A stretch of 64,000 nucleotides of DNA from Rhodococcoides fascians A25f (GTDB lineage: Bacteria; Actinomycetota; Actinomycetes; Mycobacteriales; Mycobacteriaceae): assembly GCF_000760935.2 (NCBI RefSeq), contig NZ_CP049744.1, forward strand, positions 1,054,001 through 1,118,000, given 5' to 3'. Each line of letters opens with the position of its first letter. Positions within the stretch are counted from its first letter, which is position 1. Position numbers and translations under genes: made by a program. Under the pieces are notes generated by a model, which was not told the origin of the DNA, did not search any database, and worked only from the letters and a program-made list of their open reading frames with translations. Shown here in pieces: positions 10,006 to 19,078 of this stretch.

Positions 10006-10849
10006 CGCGAAAGTGCACCCGGTTGCCGGGGGTCAGCTGTGCGGCGGCAGACATATCGCCCGCGGTGACTACGGCGATCACCGGATAGCCGCCGGTGACG
10101 GGATGGTCGGCGAGAAACAGTACCGGCTGACCGGACGGCGGAACCTGTAGCGAACCGAGAACCATTCCTTCGCTGGACAATTCGTCGTCGATCGCGCGGG
10201 TCAAGGGTTCGGTACCGTCCAGCCTGATCCCGACGCGATCCGAATCCTGCGTCACGGTCCACGGCTGCTCGAGCAGTAGCGATCGAGCGCGCTCGGTGAA
10301 CCAGTTCTCGCGCGGCCCGAAGCTGACACCCAGTGCGCCGGGTTGGGCGCGTGGTGGTGCGAAATCTGCAGCGGGCCAGGACGCCTCATCGTTGCCGACA
10401 GGCAGGGCGGTGCCGGGGGTCAGGACGGCCGGGCCGATGCCCGACATCGTGTCTGTCGAGCGACTGCCCAGGACAACGGGCACGTCGATCCCGCCCCGTA
10501 CGGCGAGGTAGCTGCGCAGACCCCAGGTCGGCGCGGACAGTTCCAGTTCCTGCCCCGCTCGTATCACCAGTGTCGAACAGAGTCCCTGCTCCATGCCGTC
10601 GACGCGGCAGGTCACGTGCGCACCGGTGACTGCTACGAGAGTGTCGAACTCGGCGCGTAGCGTCAGTCCGCCGAAGGTCACTTCCAGTGTCGCGGCATCG
10701 GAAGTGTTGCCCACCAGGCGGTTTGCGGCATCGTGCGACAGCAGGTCCGCGGCACCGGAGCGGCCGACGCCGATCGACGCGTGCCCCGGGCGGCCACGAT
10801 CCTGCACGGTGCACAGCGGCCCCGTCCGCAGCACGGTCAGGGCCCTCAT
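9995..10849 (-). CDS. pxpC: 5-oxoprolinase subunit C (biotin-dependent carboxylase-like, KipA/PxpC family)
   Basis: 284 aa. Begins [35 protein letters not shown], the typical start of the KipA/urea-amidolyase C domain, and ends with the conserved VAVVTAGDMSAAAQLTPGNRVHF segment. With PxpA and PxpB it opens 5-oxoproline (pyroglutamate) to glutamate using ATP. The start ATG overlaps the pxpB stop by 4 nt. The three subunits are in order A-B-C. The gene runs 11 nt into the convergent aroE-like gene. Confidence 0.92.
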   Translation of the reverse strand: MRALTVLRTGPLCTVQDRGRPGHASIGVGRSGAADLLSHDAANRLVGNTSDAATLEVTFGGLTLRAEFDTLVAVTGAHVTCRVDGMEQGLCSTLVIRAGQELELSAPTWGLRSYLAVRGGIDVPVVLGSRSTDTMSGIGPAVLTPGTALPVGNDEASWPAADFAPPRAQPGALGVSFGPRENWFTERARSLLLEQPWTVTQDSDRVGIRLDGTEPLTRAIDDELSSEGMVLGSLQVPPSGQPVLFLADHPVTGGYPVIAVVTAGDMSAAAQLTPGNRVHFRAIG

Positions 10850-11448
10850 GCTTGCTCGAATCGGACAGTGGTGCCGGGGCGTAGTAATGCGGGTGGATCG
10901 CGGTCGAGGTTCCACAATTGCGCGTCCGTGCGCCCGATGAGCTGCCAGCCGCCGGGGGAGGAGCGTGGGTAGATGCCCGAGAACTCGCCCGCCAGCCCCA
11001 CCGAACCAACCGGAACGCTGGTACGCGGTGAGTCTCGCCGCGGGACGTGCAGTCGGGTGTCGGTGCCGACCAGGTAGCCGAACCCGGGCGCGAAGCCGCC
11101 GAACGCGACTGTCCATGTCTGATCGAGATGTGCCGCAACGACTTCGGTGGTGGACAAGTCGGTCAGGCGGGCCACCTCGTCGAGGTCTTCGCCGTCGTAG
11201 ATCACCGGGATCGTGACGGTGTCGGATCCTGCTTCCGTCCCCTCGACGGTTGGCTGTACCGACGAGATCCACTGCAGCACGGGCCCCGGCGGTCCGTCGA
11301 ACGTCACCGACACAGTGCGGGCAGCCGGAACCAGATCCACGACTGGAGGCGGCGGATCGGCCGCCATCGCCCGGTAGTACGCCATTGTCTCGTCCAGTCC
11401 GTCGAATTCGACCAGCAATGCATTCTCACCGGCCGAGAGAATCTTCAT
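10846..11448 (-). CDS. pxpB: 5-oxoprolinase subunit B (KipI/PxpB family)
   Basis: 200 aa. Contains [13 protein letters not shown] and [22 protein letters not shown] followed by GGWQLIGRT, the diagnostic allophanate-hydrolase subunit 1 / KipI motifs. It is the partner of PxpC in the ATP-dependent pyroglutamate hydrolase. Start ATG at 11448 overlaps the end of pxpA (ATGA), and its stop overlaps pxpC, so the three proteins are translationally coupled. Confidence 0.92.
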   Translation of the reverse strand: MKILSAGENALLVEFDGLDETMAYYRAMAADPPPPVVDLVPAARTVSVTFDGPPGPVLQWISSVQPTVEGTEAGSDTVTIPVIYDGEDLDEVARLTDLSTTEVVAAHLDQTWTVAFGGFAPGFGYLVGTDTRLHVPRRDSPRTSVPVGSVGLAGEFSGIYPRSSPGGWQLIGRTDAQLWNLDRDPPALLRPGTTVRFEQA

Positions 11449-12206
11449 CGGACGAATGCCGAGATGTCGATACCGTTGGTGCGCAGTAGGTTCGAGACGG
11501 CGGTGGCCATCGCGACTGCGCCGGGGGAGTCGCCGTGCAAGCAGATCGAGTCGGCCCGAACGTCGATGTTCGAGCCGTCCACCGCTCGGACGGTGCCGTC
11601 GGTGACCATGGTCAACACTCGCTGGGCCACGGCGTCGGGGTCCGAGAGCACCGCGCCGGGCTCCGAGCGCGAGACGAGCGTGCCCTGCGGTGTGTAGGCG
11701 CGGTCGGCGAAAGCCTCTGCGACAGTGCGCAGTCCGGCCCGTTCCGCCTCCTCGAGGAAGACCGAGCCGGGGAGCCCGAGCACCGGCAGGGTCGCGTCGT
11801 ACGAGGTGACGGCCTCGACCACGGCTCGTGCCTGCTCGCGGTGATGCACGATCGCGTTGTACAGCGCCCCATGCGGTTTGACGTAGGCAACGGCAGAGCC
11901 GGCTACCTGGGCGAGCGCATCGAGTGCGCCCATCTGGTAGATCACGTCGGCGGTGAGGTCGGCGGGGGAGACGTCGAGAAAGCGTCGGCCGAACCCGGCG
12001 AGGTCGTGATAGCCGACCTGCGCTCCGATGCGCACGGCTGCTCGAGCTGCCGAACGGCACGTCCGCAACAGAGTGGTGGGATCACCGGCGTGAAAGCCGC
12101 ACGCAACGTTGGCACTCGAAACCACGGCGAGCATGGCGTCGTCGTCGCCGAGAGTCCACGCGCCGTAGCTTTCGCCGAGATCGGCGTTGAGATCGATGGC
12201 CGTCAC
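11445..12206 (-). CDS. pxpA: 5-oxoprolinase subunit A (LamB/YcsF, PxpA family)
   Basis: 253 aa. Starts with the family signature [14 protein letters not shown], followed by [26 protein letters not shown] and [12 protein letters not shown] at 12206 is chosen because AGGA lies 8 nt upstream; an in-frame ATG at 12215 would put that AGGA inside the start. It begins only 10 nt after the ABC permease gene, placing the oxoprolinase genes at the end of the metal-transport operon. Confidence 0.92.
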   Translation of the reverse strand: MTAIDLNADLGESYGAWTLGDDDAMLAVVSSANVACGFHAGDPTTLLRTCRSAARAAVRIGAQVGYHDLAGFGRRFLDVSPADLTADVIYQMGALDALAQVAGSAVAYVKPHGALYNAIVHHREQARAVVEAVTSYDATLPVLGLPGSVFLEEAERAGLRTVAEAFADRAYTPQGTLVSRSEPGAVLSDPDAVAQRVLTMVTDGTVRAVDGSNIDVRADSICLHGDSPGAVAMATAVSNLLRTNGIDISAFVR

Positions 12207-12216
12207 GCTGCACATC

Positions 12217-13095
12217 CTAGGCGGCGACGAGCCGTCCGGAATTGGCCTTACGCGTCGCACCCACAGCGCGGCAGAGGAGGTAGATGACGAACGAAATGGT
12301 CGTCACGAACGTCGAGACGGGAAGTCCGGGAGCGAGGGAGAGCAGGATGCCACCGACAGCGGCGATCTCGGCGAACAGGATGGACAGCAGCGTCGCCTTG
12401 AGCGGACTGGCCGTGACCCGCGCGGCAGCCGCGGCGGGAGTGATGAGCAGCGAGAGCACCAGCAGGGCTCCGACTATCTGGACGCCCAGCGCACACGCCA
12501 CGCCGACGAGAACGGCGAACACGACCGAGAGCGCGCGGACGGGGACGCCGCGGGCCAGCGCCACCTCGGGATCGGTACTGGCGAACAGCAGCGGCCGGTA
12601 GACCACCGCGAGCACGATCAACACCAACACCGCGCACACCAGCAGCAGCTGAATTCCGCTCTGCCCCACGCCGACGATCTGGCCGATGAGCAGTGAGAAG
12701 CTGGTGCCGGTTCGGCCCGGGTAGAGCCAGATGAACAGCACCGACAGGCCGAGCCCGAACGACATGATGACGCCGATGACCGAGTCGCGGTCGCGGGCTT
12801 TGTTGCCGAGCAGTGCGAACATCACCGCCGCAACGACCGAGCCGACGATGGCACCGAGACCGACGGTGATGCCGACGAGCAGGGCTGCGGATGCACCGGT
12901 GAGCGAGAGTTCGCTGGATCCGTGCACCGCAAAAGCCCACTGCCGGCTGACGATCAACGGCCCGAGAGCGCCCGCGAGCAGCCCGAGAATTGCGGCCGCG
13001 ATCAGCGCCTGTTGCACGAAGTCGTAGGTCAGCAGGTTGGCGGTGGTGTCGAAGTCGAGCATCTTCGAGAATGCCTCGAGAACCTTCTCGTTCAT
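12217..13095 (-). CDS. Zinc/manganese-type ABC transporter permease (ABC-3 family)
   Basis: 292 aa with about eight hydrophobic segments and the ABC-3 family features [21 protein letters not shown] and [21 protein letters not shown]. It forms the membrane channel for the metal delivered by the downstream-annotated binding protein. Its ATG overlaps the ATPase stop by 4 nt. Order SBP-ATPase-permease and the His-rich binding protein indicate zinc (ZnuB-like); manganese cannot be excluded from sequence alone. Confidence 0.9.
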   Translation of the reverse strand: MNEKVLEAFSKMLDFDTTANLLTYDFVQQALIAAAILGLLAGALGPLIVSRQWAFAVHGSSELSLTGASAALLVGITVGLGAIVGSVVAAVMFALLGNKARDRDSVIGVIMSFGLGLSVLFIWLYPGRTGTSFSLLIGQIVGVGQSGIQLLLVCAVLVLIVLAVVYRPLLFASTDPEVALARGVPVRALSVVFAVLVGVACALGVQIVGALLVLSLLITPAAAAARVTASPLKATLLSILFAEIAAVGGILLSLAPGLPVSTFVTTISFVIYLLCRAVGATRKANSGRLVAA

Positions 13096-13925
13096 GCCTT
13101 GTCTTCTCTGTCGTGCGGCACGGGTGGATGGTGGGCGCCCGCCGAGCCGAGCGCATCGATCGAGTCGCCGGTCCCGACGACCACGAGTCGGCCGCGGACT
13201 TTCAGCACCTCGACCTCGGTGCCGTAGAGCTCGGACAACACCTCGGTGTTCATGACCTCCTCGGGAGTTCCGATGCGGAACCGGCCGTCGACGATGTAGA
13301 CGATGCGGTCGACGAGCGGGAGGATCGGGTTGATCTCGTGAGTGACGAACAGGACGGCTGTCTCGTGCTCACGCCGTCGACGATCGATGAGGCTCGAGAC
13401 CAGTGACTGGTTGGCGAGGTCGAGACTGAGCAGGGGCTCGTCGCACAGCAGGACCGAGGGGTCCCCGACGAGTGCCTGGGCAATGCGCAGTCGCTGCTGC
13501 TCCCCGCCGGACATCGAGCCGACCGGTGCACCCGCGAAGGAGTTGGCGTCGACCTGATCGATCGCTCGCTGCACCGTTTCCTTGCGCTGTCGCATGCCGC
13601 GCAGTCCCATGCCCCATTTGTGGCCGTCCCAGCCCAGGCCGACGAGATCGCGTCCGCGCAACGGCAGATCGTCGTCGATGTTGCGTTGCTGGGGGACGTA
13701 GCCGACTCCCGACTGGCCGCGATGGACAGGATCACCGTCGATCGCGGCTGTGCCGGACGTGAGCTGATTCTGGCCGAGCAACACCTTGAGCAGAGACGTC
13801 TTACCCGACCCATTGGGGCCGAGAACGGCGACGAATTCGCCCTTCTCGACCGTCAGGTCCAGGTTCTGCCACAGCGTGCGCTCGCCGAACGCCAGTCCGG
13901 CATCGCGCAGTTCTACAGCAGGCAT
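13092..13925 (-). CDS. Zinc/manganese-type ABC transporter ATP-binding protein
   Basis: 277 aa. Walker A GPNGSGKTS near residue 36-44, Q-loop YVPQQRN, signature MSGGEQQRLRIAQAL, Walker B VLLCDEPLLSLD and H-loop VTHEINP are all present. A C-terminal extension of about 40 residues (GRLVVVGTGDSIDALGSAG and on) ends in a His/Asp-containing tail, [13 protein letters not shown]. ZnuC-like. It lies 31 nt after the binding-protein gene and overlaps the permease. Confidence 0.92.
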   Translation of the reverse strand: MPAVELRDAGLAFGERTLWQNLDLTVEKGEFVAVLGPNGSGKTSLLKVLLGQNQLTSGTAAIDGDPVHRGQSGVGYVPQQRNIDDDLPLRGRDLVGLGWDGHKWGMGLRGMRQRKETVQRAIDQVDANSFAGAPVGSMSGGEQQRLRIAQALVGDPSVLLCDEPLLSLDLANQSLVSSLIDRRRREHETAVLFVTHEINPILPLVDRIVYIVDGRFRIGTPEEVMNTEVLSELYGTEVEVLKVRGRLVVVGTGDSIDALGSAGAHHPPVPHDREDKA

Positions 13926-13956
13926 GTACTACAGCTTTCCATCACGCCGGTTCGGG

Positions 13957-14967
13957 TCAGGAGGCGGTGGTGAGGGCGGCCCGAAGATCCGTCGCAGCCT
14001 TGGTCTGCCACTCGATGTACGTCATGCCTGCGGGCAGTGTTTCGGTGACCTCGACGACGGGGATGCCCGCGGCCTCGCTGGTGGAGCGAATGTCCTGGGT
14101 GACGGCATCCTCGGTCTGAATGTTGTAGACCAACGCGCGAACGGACTTGGACGTGAACAGATCTCGCGTCGCGGCGATGGAGGCGGGCGACGGATCGTTG
14201 CCTTCCTCGATGGAGTCCTTGAAGTCCTCGGGGGTGCGATCGTCGAGTCCCGACTCCTCGATCAGGTAGTGCGCGATCGGTTCGGTCTGTGCCACCGGCG
14301 CATTCGGGAAATCGGCGGCAATCTGTGCGGTCACGTCGGTGATGGCGTGGACCTGCTCGTGGAACGCCTCGGCGTTGGCGGTGTACTGCGCGGCGTTGTC
14401 GGGATCGAGCTGACCGAGCTTGTCGGCGATCTCCTCGGCGGTGTGCGCTGCCACCTCGGCGTTGTACCAGACGTGTTCGTTGACCTCGCCGTGCGAATGA
14501 CCGTCGTCCGTCGTCGGTTCGGCAGTTGCATCGGAGGTGGGCTCGGAGTCGTGATCGTGGCTGTCGTCGAGCAGGGTGAAGGCGTCGACCGACGGCACAT
14601 CCTTGCCCTCGGAGCCGAGGATGTCCTCGATGAACTGGTCGTAGCCACCGCCGTTGTAGACCACGAGCGACGACTCGGAGACGGCAGCCGCGTCGGCCGG
14701 GCTCGCCTCGTAGGAATGCGGGTCCGCGGAGGGATCGGAGATGATCGACGTCACTGTCGCGAGGTCACCGGCAACCGCCTCGGCGACGCTTCCCCAGACG
14801 TTGGTGGACGCGACGATCGTGATCGGCCCGTCGACGGGGGTAGCGGGGGCGGACTCGGTGCTCGCGGGATCGCTGGAGCTGCATGCGCTCAAAGTGAGGG
14901 CTGCGGCGCAGGTCAGGCCCAGTGCGGCCATGAGCGTGGTCCGGGACGCGCGATGGATGGACGACAT
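13957..14967 (-). CDS. Zinc-binding lipoprotein of the ABC transporter (ZnuA-like, cluster A-I)
   Basis: 336 aa from the ATG at 14967, which has AGGAG 7 nt upstream; a longer TTG start at 14988 is rejected. Lipoprotein signal with lipobox LSAC. The metal-site pattern of cluster A-I proteins is visible: DPHSYE, NEHVWYN, and a third His in PIAHYLIEESGL. Between the first two sits an Asp/His-rich loop (DDSHDHDSEP ... TTDDGHSHGE), typical of zinc rather than manganese proteins. It captures the metal outside the membrane. A Zur-type inverted repeat lies about 33 nt upstream. Confidence 0.92.
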   Translation of the reverse strand: MSSIHRASRTTLMAALGLTCAAALTLSACSSSDPASTESAPATPVDGPITIVASTNVWGSVAEAVAGDLATVTSIISDPSADPHSYEASPADAAAVSESSLVVYNGGGYDQFIEDILGSEGKDVPSVDAFTLLDDSHDHDSEPTSDATAEPTTDDGHSHGEVNEHVWYNAEVAAHTAEEIADKLGQLDPDNAAQYTANAEAFHEQVHAITDVTAQIAADFPNAPVAQTEPIAHYLIEESGLDDRTPEDFKDSIEEGNDPSPASIAATRDLFTSKSVRALVYNIQTEDAVTQDIRSTSEAAGIPVVEVTETLPAGMTYIEWQTKAATDLRAALTTAS

Positions 14968-14999
14968 CGATGTACTCCTGATGGGCAATGCTTGACGCT

Positions 15000-15018
15000 A
15001 ATGGAAACCGTTACCGTT
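15000..15018. promoter_or_regulatory. Candidate Zur (zinc uptake regulator) box
   Basis: AATGGAAAC-C-GTTACCGTT: a 9-1-9 imperfect inverted repeat, 7 of 9 positions complementary, the layout of Fur-family Zur boxes in actinobacteria. It is 33 nt upstream of the zinc-binding lipoprotein start. No zur gene is in the window. Confidence 0.55.
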
Positions 15019-15091
15019 GTACTCTAGCGCTCGTCGGGGCTCTCGATCGAATCGGACGAAGGCGACCTCGAATTTCTCCGGAGTGCGTTGT

Positions 15092-15105
15092 GGGACTAAC
15101 GTCCC
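15092..15105. promoter_or_regulatory. Short inverted repeat before the LacI-type gene
   Basis: GGGAC-TAAC-GTCCC ends 4 nt before the ATG of the LacI regulator and overlaps where a Shine-Dalgarno would be. It may be an autoregulatory operator or a hairpin that limits translation. Only the repeat itself is observed. Confidence 0.3.
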
Positions 15106-15109
15106 GGTA

Positions 15110-16216
15110 ATGGTCAGGTCGAGCGAACCGCGACGTCAAGCGACGTTGGCGTCGATTGCTGCCGAGCTGAAGGTATCGCGCACCACTGTCTCGAACGCCT
15201 ACAACCGACCGGATCAGCTCTCTCCCGAACTGCGCGAACGCGTACTGCAGGCGGCCAAACGGCGCGGCTACGCCGGCCCCGACCCGGTCGCCCGATCGCT
15301 GCGTACCCGCAAGGCCGGGGCCATCGGGCTGCTCCTTACCGAGGCCCTGAGCTACTCCTTCCGTGACCCGGCCGCCATGAGCTTCCTCGCAGGCCTCGCC
15401 GAATCCTGCGAGGCCGCAGGGCAAGGCCTACTGCTGATTCCCGCCGGTGCCGAACGCGACGACGTCCAGGCCGCTGCCGTGGTGCAGCAGGCGGGAGTCG
15501 ACGGATTCGTCGTGTACTCCGTCGCCGACGACGACCCCTACCTCGCTGCCGTGCGCGAACGCCACCTGCCGATCGTCGTCTGCGACCAGCCCCGCAACAT
15601 CCCCGAGGCCGCCCTCGTCGCCATCGACGACCGCGTCGCCATGAAAATGCTTGCCGCACATCTCATCTCGCTCGGACACGAGCATCTCGCCGTGCTGTGC
15701 ATGCGGCTCGGACGCGACCGCCGCGATGGCGTCGTACCCCCGGGGCGGCTGGCGGACAGTCACTTCCACGTCCAACGCGAACGTATCGCCGGAGTGCAGG
15801 CCGCGATGATCGACGCCGGACTCGACCCCGACACCCTCACCGTCGTCGAACGCTTCGACCACACCGTTCGCTCCGGCCACTCCGCCGCGGCCCAAGCACT
15901 GCAAGCCAATCGCGAAACCACGGCGTTGCTCTGCACCACCGACGTCATCGCGCTCGGTGCACTCAACTTCGCGCGGGTCTCCGGAATCGATGTGCCGAGC
16001 CAACTTTCGGTCACCGGATTCGACGGCATCTCCGACGCCATCCGCGAGAACCTCACCACCGTGCGCCAGGACGCCGAGGAAAAAGGCCGTCGAGCCGGAA
16101 AACTGGTGCTCTCGTCCTCGCATTCGGGCATCGTCGCCGCCGAAACCCTGCCGACCGAACTCTTCCGCGGCCGAACCGCGGGACCGCCGCCGGAGCAACC
16201 GCCCGCTATTGCCTGA
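15110..16216 (+). CDS. LacI-family transcriptional regulator
   Basis: 368 aa from ATG 15110. The N-terminal LacI HTH with hinge reads ATLASIAAELKVSRTTVSNAYNRPDQLSPELRERVLQAAKRRGY (written here as family-typical residues 11-54 in two parts: ATLASIAAELKVSRTT and the PDQLSPELRERV hinge helix). The rest is the periplasmic-binding-like sugar domain, ending LSVTGFDGISDAI and LTTVRQDAEEKGRRAG. Ligand unknown. It diverges from the zinc operon and converges on the trehalose-related fusion gene, so a disaccharide effector is possible but unproven. Confidence 0.88.
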   Translation: MVRSSEPRRQATLASIAAELKVSRTTVSNAYNRPDQLSPELRERVLQAAKRRGYAGPDPVARSLRTRKAGAIGLLLTEALSYSFRDPAAMSFLAGLAESCEAAGQGLLLIPAGAERDDVQAAAVVQQAGVDGFVVYSVADDDPYLAAVRERHLPIVVCDQPRNIPEAALVAIDDRVAMKMLAAHLISLGHEHLAVLCMRLGRDRRDGVVPPGRLADSHFHVQRERIAGVQAAMIDAGLDPDTLTVVERFDHTVRSGHSAAAQALQANRETTALLCTTDVIALGALNFARVSGIDVPSQLSVTGFDGISDAIRENLTTVRQDAEEKGRRAGKLVLSSSHSGIVAAETLPTELFRGRTAGPPPEQPPAIA

Positions 16217-16290
16217 CCTCTGCCGTCGCCCGCTCGCCTTCTCGCCCGCCCCCCCATTCACCCGCCCCATTTTCGGCTCGCCCCCTATTT

Positions 16291-16414
16291 GGGATCAATG
16301 TGGACTTCAGTCACTCTGAGTGCAACAAAGCCGCATTCATTCAATGTCAGCCGGAAGCCCGTTCGGGATGAATGTGGGTTTCAGTCGGTCTGAGTGCAAC
16401 AAAGGCGCATTGAT
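16291..16414. repeat. Two imperfect 50-nt direct repeats with inverted ends
   Basis: 16291-16340 and 16365-16414 match at 43 of 50 positions and share the core TCTGAGTGCAACAAAG. Each begins like GGGATnAATGTG and ends like CGCATTnAT; the second copy runs on to CCC, so GGGATCAATG at the start of copy 1 is the exact complement of CATTGATCCC at the end of copy 2. They fill most of the 250-nt gap between convergent genes; no ORF is present. Confidence 0.8.
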
Positions 16415-16466
16415 CCCAATCGGGAAGGGGTGGGGCGGGGACGCGCATGGGGGGCGGGGGTGGGAG

Positions 16467-19019
16467 TCAGGCAGGTTGGGCGCTGAGCAATCTCGCGCAA
16501 CGCAGCAGACCCAGGTGACTGTAGGCCTGCGGATGGTTGCCGAGTGATCGTTCGGCGATGGGGTCGTATTCCTCACTGAGCAGTCCGGTGGGGCCTGCGG
16601 CACTGACCAGTTGGGCGAACAAGGCCTCGGCTTCGGCGCGCTGTCCCACCAACAGGTATGCCTCGACGAGCCAGGCGGCGCAGAGGTGGAATCCGCCTTC
16701 GCCGCCGGGGAGTCCGTCGTCGTGGCGGTAGCGGTAGACGGTCGATCCACTTCGCAGTTCGGCCTCGGTGGCGGTGACGGTGGCGGCGAAGCGGGGGTCG
16801 GCCGGATCGATCAGCCCGGACAGGCCGATGTACAACGTTGCGGCGTCGAGGTCGGTGCCGTCGTAGGCGGCGGTGAAGGACTGCACCTCGTCGTTCCAGC
16901 CATTGGCGAGCACTTCCTCGCGGATGGTCTCGCGCAGTGGTGCCCAGCTCGATTCGGCTGTGCGACCGAAGGTTTCGGCCAGACCGATGGCGCGATCGAC
17001 GGTGATCCACCCCATCACCTTCGAGTAGACGTGGTGGCGGGGATTGTCGCGGATCTCCCAGATGCCGTGATCGGGCTCGAACCAACGTCGCTCGACGGCT
17101 TCGACCATGGCGCAGACGAGTTCCCAGTCGTCGTCGGAGAGGCCGTTCTCCGAACCTGCGGCCTTACGTGCGTGTGCGAGGGCGGACACCAATTCGACAA
17201 TGGGGCCGAAGACGTCCAGCTGAACCTGTTGGTTGGCAGCATTTCCCACGCGCACCGGACGTGAACCGGCGTAGCCGGGGAGCTCGTCGATGACGGCCTC
17301 GGGTGGAAGTCCCAGGCCCCAGATCGTGTACAGCGGGTGTAGACGCTCGGGGCCGGACACCGATTCCAGTACTCCGTGGATCCAGGACAGGTAGTTCTCG
17401 GCCTCGGCCACCGATCCCACGTCCACCAGTGCGGTCGCGGTGAGTGCAGCGTCACGCAACCAGCAGTAGCGGTAGTCCCAGTTACGCACTCCGCCGATAT
17501 CTTCGGGCAGTGAAGTGGTGGCGGCCGCCATGATCGAACCGGACTCGGCGTGCACCAGGCCGCGCAGAGTCAGTGCCGATCGCTTCATCAGATCGCGCTT
17601 GAGCGGCGGCAGGTCCAGGCCGTCGGCCCAGTCCTTCCAGTAGGCCTCCGATGCGCGACGGCGCTCGAACTCGGCCCAGGGGTGCTCGCTCAGATCGTCT
17701 GTGCCGAGCCGCAATTCGAGAACGATCGGCCCGTTCGAGGGATCGACCTCTGCATGCGCTGTCTGCTGCGACCCGTCGGAGACGATGTTCCAGGTGACGC
17801 CGGGGCTACGCAGCACCATCGGGTCGGCCGTCCCGAGAATGCGCAGGCCGTCGGCGTCGGGTTCCAGTGATGCCCACGCTTTTCCGAATTCCGGACGCGG
17901 CGCGAACGTCACCACAGCGGTTGCCTTGCCGGTGATGACGCGGGTCAACGCGGTCTGGCCCTGGCCGATGTCGTGTGGCAGGTAGTCGGTGACCTGCAGG
18001 CTGGCCCATTTGGTCTGCACCGTCATGGTGCCGTCCACGTACTGCTGACTGAGCGGCAACGATGCGCGGGTGGGTCCGACGCTGAAGTGACCGGCCTGAT
18101 CGCCGCCGAGCAGATGTGCGAACACGGCCGCGGAGTCGGGTTCGGGGTGACACAGCCAGGTGACATCGGCATCGGGGGTCAGCAGCGCAACGGCATTGGG
18201 GCTGGCCAGCATCGTCAGACGTTCGATGCGCGGGGCGTCGGCACCCGAGAGCCACTGCCGACGCTCCTCCAACAGGAACGCCAACGCCAGCGCGACCTGT
18301 TCGGTGCTGTCGATGCGGAATTCGGCAAGGGTCTCGCCCGGCCCGATCTTGACCCCGATATCGGGGCCGTGCAGGTGGCTGAAGGCCTTCTCGTCGGTGA
18401 CGTCGTCGCCGAAAAAGACTGCAGCAGTGGCTGCTTCCTGATGGCGAAGGATGTCGAGCGCGACTCCCTTGTCGGTGACGATGACCGCGAGCTCGATGAC
18501 GGACTTGCCTTCGGTGACCTGGACGCCGTCGCGTGCTGCTGCGCCGGAACGCACGGCCGCGAGCGCCTCGTCACCGGCGGCGGTCTCGGCGTTGCGCACG
18601 TGCAGCGCGACGCTGGCCGGCTTGGTCTCGATACTCACGCCGGGATGGGCGTCGGCGATGGCCTGCAGTTCTCCGGTGATGAGGGTGAGGAGCTTCTTGG
18701 CGTCGTCGTCGATGGCGTTGACGAACCCGGCGTCGAACTCGCTGCCGTGGCTGCCCACCAACTGCACCTCGGACGGCAGCCGAGAGAGGATCGCGAGATC
18801 GCGGAGGGCGCGCCCGGAGATGACGGCGGCGTTGGTGCCGGCCAGTGAGGCGAGCCCGCGCATGGCGCTCACCGACTCGGGATGCGGGAAGGCCTTCTGT
18901 GGGTCGGAGACGATCGGTGCCATGGTGCCGTCGTAATCGGACGCGACGAGCAGACGCGGAGTCCGAGCTACTCCAACGAGTGCGCGGCGTAGTTCGAGCG
19001 GCAATTCGAGAGCAGTCAC
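16467..19019 (-). CDS. Fusion of trehalose-6-phosphate phosphatase (HAD/OtsB) and GH15 glucoamylase/trehalase domain
   Basis: 850 aa in one uninterrupted frame. Residues ~20-255 are a HAD phosphatase: ASDYDGTMAP with nucleophile D28 and D30, and FFGDDVTDEKAF near 200, both typical of OtsB, which removes phosphate from trehalose-6-phosphate. Residues ~270-850 are a GH15 (alpha/alpha)6 domain: GGVRNWDYRYCWLRDAAL, then GIWEIRDNPRHHVYSKVMGWITVDRAI with the candidate general acid Glu, and LLSEEYDP with the candidate base. Mycobacterial GH15 trehalases have this domain alone. The fusion could turn trehalose-6-phosphate into glucose in one protein, or make trehalose in one setting and hydrolyse another glucoside. 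No signal peptide, so cytosolic. Confidence 0.9.
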   Translation of the reverse strand: MTALELPLELRRALVGVARTPRLLVASDYDGTMAPIVSDPQKAFPHPESVSAMRGLASLAGTNAAVISGRALRDLAILSRLPSEVQLVGSHGSEFDAGFVNAIDDDAKKLLTLITGELQAIADAHPGVSIETKPASVALHVRNAETAAGDEALAAVRSGAAARDGVQVTEGKSVIELAVIVTDKGVALDILRHQEAATAAVFFGDDVTDEKAFSHLHGPDIGVKIGPGETLAEFRIDSTEQVALALAFLLEERRQWLSGADAPRIERLTMLASPNAVALLTPDADVTWLCHPEPDSAAVFAHLLGGDQAGHFSVGPTRASLPLSQQYVDGTMTVQTKWASLQVTDYLPHDIGQGQTALTRVITGKATAVVTFAPRPEFGKAWASLEPDADGLRILGTADPMVLRSPGVTWNIVSDGSQQTAHAEVDPSNGPIVLELRLGTDDLSEHPWAEFERRRASEAYWKDWADGLDLPPLKRDLMKRSALTLRGLVHAESGSIMAAATTSLPEDIGGVRNWDYRYCWLRDAALTATALVDVGSVAEAENYLSWIHGVLESVSGPERLHPLYTIWGLGLPPEAVIDELPGYAGSRPVRVGNAANQQVQLDVFGPIVELVSALAHARKAAGSENGLSDDDWELVCAMVEAVERRWFEPDHGIWEIRDNPRHHVYSKVMGWITVDRAIGLAETFGRTAESSWAPLRETIREEVLANGWNDEVQSFTAAYDGTDLDAATLYIGLSGLIDPADPRFAATVTATEAELRSGSTVYRYRHDDGLPGGEGGFHLCAAWLVEAYLLVGQRAEAEALFAQLVSAAGPTGLLSEEYDPIAERSLGNHPQAYSHLGLLRCARLLSAQPA

Positions 19020-19078
19020 CCGTCGAATCTAGGCGATGAACCCCGCCTCGGCGTACCTGGCTTTGTGCGCTCTGTGTA

